A stretch of DNA of 64,000 nt, taken from Ruania suaedae (GTDB lineage Bacteria > Actinomycetota > Actinomycetes > Actinomycetales > Beutenbergiaceae). The stretch is from assembly GCF_021049265.1 (NCBI RefSeq), contig NZ_CP088018.1:992001-1056000 (forward strand), read 5' to 3'. The notes below the pieces were generated by a model. That model was not told where the DNA came from and made no database searches. It saw nothing but the letters and a program-made list of their open reading frames with translations. Made by a program: the position numbers and the translations under genes. Positions 58,295-64,000 of this stretch are shown piece after piece; position 1 is the stretch's first letter, and each line of letters begins with the position of its first letter.

Positions 58295-59380
58295 ATGGCT
58301 TCCCCGGTGCCCCCTCGCCGGCTCCCCAGGGCCCGACACGAATATCTGCTGCGCGAGCTCGAACTGCGCGGAAGTGTCCGCGCCTCGGTGATCGCGGACG
58401 ACCTCGGTGTGGCGGAGGTGACGATCCGCCGGGACATCATCACGCTGGAACGCTCCGGAGCACTCGCCCGGGTGCACGGTGGAGCGATCTCCGTGGGTAC
58501 GACGACGAAACCGCGCCCTGCGCGTGCGCTCATCGGGTTGGTCCTGCCGGGATCGGGATCGCACTTCCCCGATGTGGTGCGCGGGGCCGAGATGGCCTCG
58601 CAGGGACTGCGTGCACGGGTCATCCTGGCCTCGTCGAACTACCGGGCCACCGTCGAGCAGCGGCAGGTCGAACGGCTGGTGTCGCTGGGGGCGGAGGGTC
58701 TCATCCTCACGCCCAGCCTGCGGGACCAGTCGATCGACGACGTGGCCGCCTACCTGGCTGAGCTCTCGGTGCCGCTCGTGCTGGTGGAACGACGCCTGGA
58801 CGAGTCGAATCAGCTCGCGCCCTATGACTGGATCCGCACCGATCATGTGCGCGGGACGATCCTGGCGCTGGAGCATCTGACCGGCTTGGGGCACCGGCGT
58901 ATCGGTCTCGCCCTGCTCGATCGCACACCCACGGCGCCGTCGATCCGGGAGGGGTACGCACGCGGCCGGACCGAGCTGGCCCTCGAGGACGCGCCCCAGC
59001 ATTCGCTGCCCAAGGACGACGGCAGCGAGTCCGATCCGGTGGATCATGCCCTGGAGACGTTCCTGGAGGAGTGCCTCTCGCGCGGCGTGCGGGCTGCGCT
59101 CCTGCACACCGACTTCTATGCCGCCCGGCTGGTGGAGATCGCGCTCGACCACGGGGTGCGCGTGCCGGAGGACATCGCGATCGTGGCCTACGACGACGAG
59201 TTCGCCGAGCTCGGCATCGTCCCCCTGACTGCGGTCTCGCCTCCCGGGCGCGAGATCGGCCGTCTCGCGATGCAGACGATCTTCGAACGGATCCGTACCC
59301 AGGAGGAGGCCTCCGCCCCCCGTCACATCCATCTCGTGCCGCGGCTGACGATCCGCCGCTCGTGCGGCGCCCAGGCGTGA
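58295..59380 (+). CDS. DeoR-type helix-turn-helix fused to a LacI-type sensor domain
   Basis: 361 residues. Residues about 10–65 are a DeoR winged helix (LRELELRGSVRASVIADDLG, then VAEVTIRRDIITLERSG and VHGGAI). From about 78 the sensor is a LacI/GalR periplasmic-binding fold (IGLVLPGSGSHFPDVVRGAE, DWIRTDHVRG, VAYDDEFAELG). The mix of a DeoR reader with a LacI sensor is a known but less common design. ATG 58295 has GGAAGGA 5 nt upstream. It probably controls the divergent DUF2264 operon and the downstream transporter, with a sugar as effector. Confidence 0.92.
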   Translation: MASPVPPRRLPRARHEYLLRELELRGSVRASVIADDLGVAEVTIRRDIITLERSGALARVHGGAISVGTTTKPRPARALIGLVLPGSGSHFPDVVRGAEMASQGLRARVILASSNYRATVEQRQVERLVSLGAEGLILTPSLRDQSIDDVAAYLAELSVPLVLVERRLDESNQLAPYDWIRTDHVRGTILALEHLTGLGHRRIGLALLDRTPTAPSIREGYARGRTELALEDAPQHSLPKDDGSESDPVDHALETFLEECLSRGVRAALLHTDFYAARLVEIALDHGVRVPEDIAIVAYDDEFAELGIVPLTAVSPPGREIGRLAMQTIFERIRTQEEASAPRHIHLVPRLTIRRSCGAQA

Positions 59381-59491
59381 GCGGATGCGTGGTTGTTCGA
59401 AAAAGATCGTTTGTCCAGGGCGGGGGAGGGATCGTCCTAGCATCGGGTCCGTTCACCACGAAGGTACGACATCAGGGCAAGGAGGCTCGAT

Positions 59492-60832
59492 ATGACAAGC
59501 CTGAAGAAGGACCCACGCACCCCGTCACGCCGCAGATTCGGTGTGGCAGCGTTCGCTGCAGCGTCACTGGTCGCTCTCGCGGCATGTAGCGACGACGGCT
59601 CGGCGGAACCCGGTGGCGAGGACGCCGGCGGCGAGGAGCCCGGCACGGAGGAGATCACCCTGAACTTCGCGTTCTGGGGTGATACGGTCCGCGCCGAGCG
59701 CTACGAGGAGGCGATCGAGCTCTTCCGGGAGGACTACCCCAACGTCTCCATCGAGACGACCTACTCGGGTTTTGGCGACCACTTCACCGCGCGGAACACG
59801 GAGGCGGCCAGCCGCTCGCTGCCCGACATCATCCAGATGGACCTCGCCTACATGAACGAGTACGCCGACTTCGGGCACCTCGTCCCGCTCGACGACTACA
59901 TCGGTGACGTCATCTCGGTGGACGCCATCGACCCCGGCCTCGTGTCGACGGGTGAGGTCGACGGATCGAACTACGGCATCGCCTCCGCGAGCAGTGGGCA
60001 GGCTGTCTACATCAACGAGCCGTTGCTGGACGAGCTCGGGGTCGAGGCCCCGGAGGCGCCCTTCACCTGGGACGAGTGGGATGCCTTCCTGGCCGAGGTG
60101 AGCGCGGCGGGTGAGTCGATGTCACCGCAGGTCTACGGCGGGATCGACTACGCCTCCTACTTCTGGCTGTTCCAGGTCTGGCTCAGCCAGCAGGGGCTCT
60201 CCCTCGTCGACGGCGAACAGTTGGGCTTCACCGAGGCCGATCTCGCCGAGTGGTGGTCACGCAGCGTCGCCCTGCAGGAGTCGGGAGCGACTCTCCCCCC
60301 GGACCGGCTCGCCCAGATCGAGGGCTCGGACGCCATCGGCATCGGAGAAGTCGCCACCGACATCAGCTTCGACAACTTCCTGACCCGCTTCAGTGAGGGG
60401 AGCGCCTCGCCGGAACTCACCATGATGCAGCCGCCGGTCAGCGAAGGCTCGGACACCACCGGGCTCTTCCTGAAGCCGGGTCTGATGATGTCGATCGCTG
60501 CCAACTCCGAGCACCCCGACGAAGCCGCGGCATTCATCGACTTCATCATCAACGACCCCGAGGTGGGCAACATCTTCGGGATGACCCGCGGCGTGCCGGC
60601 CTCCGCGACGGCGCAGGAAGGGATCGAGGCCTCCGGCCTCGACCAGGAGATGCTCGAGTACGCGAGCATGGTCTCCGACCAGCTGGACGGGACCCCGCCG
60701 CCGGCCATCCAGGGGCTGGGCACCCTCGAGCAGACGTTCAACTCGATCGCCCAGGAGGTCACCTATGGTGACGTCCCCGTCGATGAGGCCGCCGAGCGTT
60801 GGTTCGCGGAAGCGGAGAACGTCCTCGGATGA
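59492..60832 (+). CDS. sugar ABC transporter, substrate-binding lipoprotein
   Basis: 446 residues, family 1 solute-binding protein. The signal peptide holds RRRFGVAAFAAASLVALAAC, with Arg-Arg-Arg and a lipobox at Cys32. Acidic linker, then ITLNFAFWGDTVRAERY. PDIIQMDLAYMNEYADFGHL is the typical ligand-site region of this family. The 111-nt gap upstream contains TGTTCGAAAAA (59394) and CCTAGCAT as a -10 candidate. Permeases overlap by ATGA. Probably imports an oligosaccharide from pectin degradation. Confidence 0.93.
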   Translation: MTSLKKDPRTPSRRRFGVAAFAAASLVALAACSDDGSAEPGGEDAGGEEPGTEEITLNFAFWGDTVRAERYEEAIELFREDYPNVSIETTYSGFGDHFTARNTEAASRSLPDIIQMDLAYMNEYADFGHLVPLDDYIGDVISVDAIDPGLVSTGEVDGSNYGIASASSGQAVYINEPLLDELGVEAPEAPFTWDEWDAFLAEVSAAGESMSPQVYGGIDYASYFWLFQVWLSQQGLSLVDGEQLGFTEADLAEWWSRSVALQESGATLPPDRLAQIEGSDAIGIGEVATDISFDNFLTRFSEGSASPELTMMQPPVSEGSDTTGLFLKPGLMMSIAANSEHPDEAAAFIDFIINDPEVGNIFGMTRGVPASATAQEGIEASGLDQEMLEYASMVSDQLDGTPPPAIQGLGTLEQTFNSIAQEVTYGDVPVDEAAERWFAEAENVLG

Positions 60833-61860
60833 GCTCTGGTCACGAGCGGACGGGCGGCTCCGGCCGCCCGTCCGCGGGCAACGGTGCGGCGACGACCGTG
60901 GACGCCACCGTCCCCGGCCCGGCGCGCACGCGCGGGTCGATGGCTCCGGTGCCGGCGCTCAGGAAGAACCGGCGGAACTGGACCAACATCCGGGCCGGCT
61001 ACGGCTTCCTCGCCCCCTGGCTGCTGGGGTTCACGCTGCTGACGGCAGGCCCGATGCTGGCGTCGCTGTACCTCGCGTTCACCGACTACAACCTCTTCTC
61101 GCCGCCGGAGTGGATCGGACTCGACAACTTCACCCGGTTGTTCTCCGATCCCAACTACATCAAGGCCTGGCAGGTGACGGCGGTCTACGTGCTCGTCGGG
61201 ACGCCGGTCAAGCTGATCGCCGCGCTCGCGGTCGCGATGGTGCTGAACACGGCGTTCCGGGCGACCGGCTTCTACCGCTCGGCCTTCTACCTTCCCTCGT
61301 TGGTCGGTGCGTCGGTCTCCATCGCGGTGGTGTGGCGGGCGATGTTCATCGACGAGGGTCCGGTCGACAACGTCCAGGGCTTCTTCGGCCTCGAGGCGGG
61401 CGGCTGGGTCGGTGACCCCGATCGCACGATGCCGCTGCTGATCCTGCTCGCCGCGTGGCAGTTCGGCGCCCCGATGGTCATCTTCCTCGCGGGCCTGAAG
61501 CAGGTACCGCGGGAGCTGCTCGAGGCGGCGTCGGTGGACGGGGCGAAGCCGATCAGCCGGTTCATCCACATCACGATCCCGATGCTCTCCCCGGTGCTGT
61601 TCTTCAATCTGCTGCTCGAGACGATCAACGCCTTCCAGGTCTTCGGTTCGGCGTTCATCATCTCCGGCGGCACCGGCGGGCCGTCACGTTCGGCACTGTT
61701 CTACACGCTGTACCTCTACTTCCGCGGATTCCGCGACTTCCAGATGGGCTACGCCTCGGCCATGGCCTGGGTGCTGGTGCTCGTCATCGCGGTGGTCACG
61801 ATCATCTTCTTCCGGAGCTCGCGGTTCTGGGTGCACTACGCAGGAGACGAGGGACGATGA
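60829..61860 (+). CDS. sugar ABC transporter permease 1
   Basis: 343 residues, UgpA/MalF type with six membrane segments after a 65-residue basic N-terminus. GYGFLAPWLLGFTLLTAGPM starts the membrane part. The ATPase-docking EAA loop is LLEAASVDGAKPISRFIHIT and then IPMLSP. ATG overlaps the binding-protein stop. The cluster has no ATPase gene; in actinobacteria a shared MsiK/UgpC-type ATPase usually serves several such importers. Confidence 0.94.
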   Translation: MSSGHERTGGSGRPSAGNGAATTVDATVPGPARTRGSMAPVPALRKNRRNWTNIRAGYGFLAPWLLGFTLLTAGPMLASLYLAFTDYNLFSPPEWIGLDNFTRLFSDPNYIKAWQVTAVYVLVGTPVKLIAALAVAMVLNTAFRATGFYRSAFYLPSLVGASVSIAVVWRAMFIDEGPVDNVQGFFGLEAGGWVGDPDRTMPLLILLAAWQFGAPMVIFLAGLKQVPRELLEAASVDGAKPISRFIHITIPMLSPVLFFNLLLETINAFQVFGSAFIISGGTGGPSRSALFYTLYLYFRGFRDFQMGYASAMAWVLVLVIAVVTIIFFRSSRFWVHYAGDEGR

Positions 61861-62738
61861 CGACAACCGAGCAGAGCACTCCCACAGCGGTCAGCCGTTC
61901 CCGTCCCTTCGCTTGGCGCGAGCTGGTCTTCCACCTCGTGGTCGCGGCGATCCTGATCGTGATCCTGTACCCGGTGGTGTGGATGGTCCTGTCCACGTTC
62001 AAGCCCTCGGAGCAGATCGTCGGCAACGCCCAGCTGCTGCCCAGCGAGATCACGCTGAGCAACTATCTCGAGGCGTTCGAGGGCATCGCGGGTGTGCCCT
62101 TCTGGAAGTTCTTCCAGAACTCGACCATCCTCGCCGTGCTGTCCGTGGTCGGGACCGTCGCCTCCGCCGCGGTGTCCGCCTACGCATTCGCACGGATCGA
62201 GTTCCCCGGGCGCCGGGTGTTCTTCGCGATCATGATCGCGACGTTGCTGCTGCCCTTCCACGTGGTGATCATTCCGCAGTACATCGTCTTCAACACCCTG
62301 GGGATGGTGAACACCTTCATCCCGCTGGTGGTCGGAAAGTTCCTGGCCACGGAGGCGTTCTTCGTCTTCCTCATGGTCCAGTTCCTGCGCGGACTTCCCC
62401 GCGAGCTGGATGAGGCGGCTCGTATCGACGGGGCCGGGCACATGCGGATCTTCGTCTCGATCATGATGCCGTTGCTCAAGCCGGCCGTCGTGACCAGCGC
62501 CATCTTCGCCTTCATCTGGTCGTGGAACGACTTCTTCGGGCCGTTGCTCTACCTCAAGGACCCGCAGCTGTTCACCCTGCCGGTCGCCCTGCGGCTGTTC
62601 GTCGATCAGCAGACCGGTCAGAACTACGGTGCGCAGATGGCCATGGCCGTGCTGGCCCTGATTCCGGTGTTCATCTTCTTCCTGATCTTCCAGCGCTACC
62701 TCGTCGACGGCGTCGCCACGCAGGGCCTGAAGGGATGA
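61857..62738 (+). CDS. sugar ABC transporter permease 2
   Basis: 293 residues, UgpE/MalG type with six membrane segments. YPVVWMVLSTFKPSEQIVGN opens the first periplasmic loop; the docking loop is ELDEAARIDGAGHMRIFVSI. It overlaps both neighbours by ATGA, so the four genes from the binding protein to DUF624 form one tightly coupled operon. Confidence 0.94.
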   Translation: MTTTEQSTPTAVSRSRPFAWRELVFHLVVAAILIVILYPVVWMVLSTFKPSEQIVGNAQLLPSEITLSNYLEAFEGIAGVPFWKFFQNSTILAVLSVVGTVASAAVSAYAFARIEFPGRRVFFAIMIATLLLPFHVVIIPQYIVFNTLGMVNTFIPLVVGKFLATEAFFVFLMVQFLRGLPRELDEAARIDGAGHMRIFVSIMMPLLKPAVVTSAIFAFIWSWNDFFGPLLYLKDPQLFTLPVALRLFVDQQTGQNYGAQMAMAVLALIPVFIFFLIFQRYLVDGVATQGLKG

Positions 62739-63355
62739 GTCCGCGCTCGTCGCGTCGATCCCGCCGGGCGGCCCAGCTTCTCACCTCCGAGAAGCTGGGC
62801 CTGTTCGGTGAGGTGCTCACGACGAGTCTGTGGGTCGCCGTCCTGGCGATCCCGCTGATCACGGCGCTGCCGGCCCTGGCGCTGGGATGCGCCCACCTCG
62901 GCCGGTTCATCCGCGGGGAGCGCGACGATCTCGCCACGCTCGCCCGCGACGGCCTGGACGCGCTGCGCCGGGGCCTGCTGTGGTCCGTGCTGCTGGTGAT
63001 CGTGGCCGTGGGCGGGTACATCGGTGTCGCCAGCCCGGCGGCCGAGCTCGCGCCCGGAAGCGGACCGCTGCGCGGCCTCTCCGTGGTCCTGCTGGTGGGC
63101 ATCGCGGTCGTCGTGCTGCGCGCATGCGCCATGTGGACCCGGGCCGACTCCTGGAAGCGGCTCCTCGAGCGCAGTGTGCGGCGTTGCCTCACGGACCTGC
63201 GGGGCTCGACCCTGCTGCTGCTCGCCGTGGTGCTGGCCGGCGTGGTGGCCTGGATGTTCGCTCCGCTCATCGTGGTGGTGCCGGGCCTGCTCGCCTTCGC
63301 CGCCGTGGCCGTCGAACTCGGATATCGCGAGGAAGGGCCGGCCGGACGTCCATGA
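62735..63355 (+). CDS. DUF624 (YesL-like) membrane protein
   Basis: 206 residues, five hydrophobic segments. Its place directly after sugar permeases is characteristic of YesL/DUF624, found in Bacillus with the rhamnogalacturonan operon yes. The DUF624-like start is KLGLFGEVLTTSLWVAVLAI, with DDLATLARDGLDALRRGLL in the middle. Its role is unknown; it may help the transporter assemble. ATGA overlap with permease 2. Confidence 0.8.
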   Translation: MSPRSSRRSRRAAQLLTSEKLGLFGEVLTTSLWVAVLAIPLITALPALALGCAHLGRFIRGERDDLATLARDGLDALRRGLLWSVLLVIVAVGGYIGVASPAAELAPGSGPLRGLSVVLLVGIAVVVLRACAMWTRADSWKRLLERSVRRCLTDLRGSTLLLLAVVLAGVVAWMFAPLIVVVPGLLAFAAVAVELGYREEGPAGRP

Positions 63356-63598
63356 GCGATCGGCTTTGTCCGTTTGCGGCGCTCGCGTCACCGGGGTCCA
63401 TAGATTGCTGTTCTGTCAGATGATGCGGTGCTTTCCCTGGGCGAGGTGGCCCACGTGATCGTCTCCCCGGTGGCATCGCATCGCCACGACACGGCCGGCA
63501 GCGGGTGCGTTGCCGGACCGCACTCACCCGGGGCACCCCCCTAGCGCCACCGGGTGAGCACACCCCTCCCGCACGATCGAAGATGAAGGAGTCGTTCG
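63356..63598 (+). promoter_or_regulatory. intergenic region upstream of the YetA-like gene
   Basis: No gene in 243 nt. TTTGTCCG lies at 63365–63372, related to the CGGACA elements near the regulator. TAGATT at 63401–63406 is a -10 candidate, which would leave a leader of nearly 190 nt. AAGGAG (63586–63591) is the ribosome-binding site of the next gene. A CACCCGGGG / CCACCGGGTG pair near 63525–63556 can form a hairpin. Confidence 0.45.
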
Positions 63599-64000
63599 AT
63601 GACGAACGTTGAATCAACGCGTGGCGAGGCGATGAGCCGGCCCAGCAGGCGCGTCGTGCTGCAGTCCTCGCTGGTCGCCGGCGCCGCCGCCACGGCATCG
63701 TCGGTGGCCGGCCCGGCCGGTGCTGCGGCGGCCGTCCCGCGCCAGCCCCAGAACGCGCCGGAGGACGTTCCCATCACCTGGCTTGGCGGCGGGACGCCCG
63801 CGGTCACCACCGGCTCGCGCTTCGGTGTGCCGTGGGAGCGCGGCGCGCTCTCCTCGGTCGACCGCCTGGCGTTGAACACCGACGGCGGCGACCAGGTCCC
63901 TGTCCAGAACTGGCCGCTGGCGTTCTGGCCCGACGGATCGGTGAAGTGGAGCGGTCACGCGGTCCCGGCCAACAGCGGACTGGCCGAGAACCTCACGCTC
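63599..64000 (+). CDS. Tat-exported PcRGLX/YetA-like protein, 5' part
   Basis: First 134 codons; the gene runs off the window. ATG 63599 has AAGGAG 7 nt upstream. The N-terminus contains PSRRVVLQSSLVAGAAA, a twin-arginine signal with an Ala-rich core ending near GAAAA. The mature part starts ITWLGGGTPAVTTGSRFGVP, then WERGAL and WPLAFWPDGSVKWSGHAV, the opening of the exo-rhamnogalacturonan lyase-like (PcRGLX/YetA) family. This suggests extracellular attack on rhamnogalacturonan. The catalytic region is not in view. Confidence 0.82.
   Translation, partial: MTNVESTRGEAMSRPSRRVVLQSSLVAGAAATASSVAGPAGAAAAVPRQPQNAPEDVPITWLGGGTPAVTTGSRFGVPWERGALSSVDRLALNTDGGDQVPVQNWPLAFWPDGSVKWSGHAVPANSGLAENLTL

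Overview
The window is one contiguous stretch of a very GC-rich actinobacterial chromosome. The evidence is the GC-rich third codon positions, the frequent GTG starts, and the order pcrA … sucC–sucD–perM–purN–purH, which matches the Mycobacterium uvrD1–sucCD–perM–purNH neighbourhood. The sugar and nucleoside uptake genes suggest a free-living Micrococcales member. Ruaniaceae, Beutenbergiaceae or Bogoriellaceae would fit, but this is an inference. I see no rRNA, tRNA, CRISPR array, insertion sequence or phage gene.

Layout. 1–11 kb is core metabolism: the 3' end of the pcrA helicase gene, an SGNH-type membrane acyltransferase, succinyl-CoA synthetase, PerM, two unknown genes, purN, and purH behind a ZTP riboswitch. 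11–16.3 kb holds a Fic AMP-transferase with its own palindrome, a ferredoxin-reductase-type flavoprotein facing a DUF3017 protein across a 32-bp divergent promoter, an acid-tailed aquaporin and malate dehydrogenase. 16.4–24 kb has a GH38 alpha-mannosidase, purU, an acetyltransferase, and glyA–folD behind a second ZTP riboswitch. 24–32.7 kb has a MarR/MMPL pair, exonuclease III, a NUDIX hydrolase, galT–galK, a 2'-5' RNA ligase-like protein and a YihY/BrkB protein.

32.7–46 kb centres on nucleoside uptake and salvage: a PnrA/BMP lipoprotein, ATPase and two permeases, then cdd, deoA and add. manC, an M20 amidohydrolase, two DUF202 proteins and a PadR/HAAS pair lie around it. 46–53 kb has a polar amino-acid ABC transporter, a secreted beta-helix protein behind a large hairpin, and deoC with two overlapping aldehyde dehydrogenase genes. 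These look like a split ALDH16 and complete deoxyribose breakdown to acetate. 53–55 kb holds CYTH, VOC and TetR genes.

55–64 kb looks like a polysaccharide utilisation locus, probably for rhamnogalacturonan or a related pectic glycan. DUF2264 and 2-hydroxyacid dehydrogenase genes are divergent from a DeoR/LacI-hybrid regulator. The regulator is followed by a sugar ABC transporter without its own ATPase, a DUF624 (YesL-like) protein, and the start of a Tat-exported PcRGLX/YetA-like protein that runs off the end.

Purine and one-carbon genes recur: purN, purH, purU, glyA and folD make and use 10-formyl-THF, and the two ZTP riboswitches tie purH and glyA–folD to the same alarmone. Promoters are notable: at least eleven genes have a TANNNT box ending 6–8 nt before the start codon, as expected for leaderless mRNAs. 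A 44-nt element occurs twice, downstream of unrelated genes.
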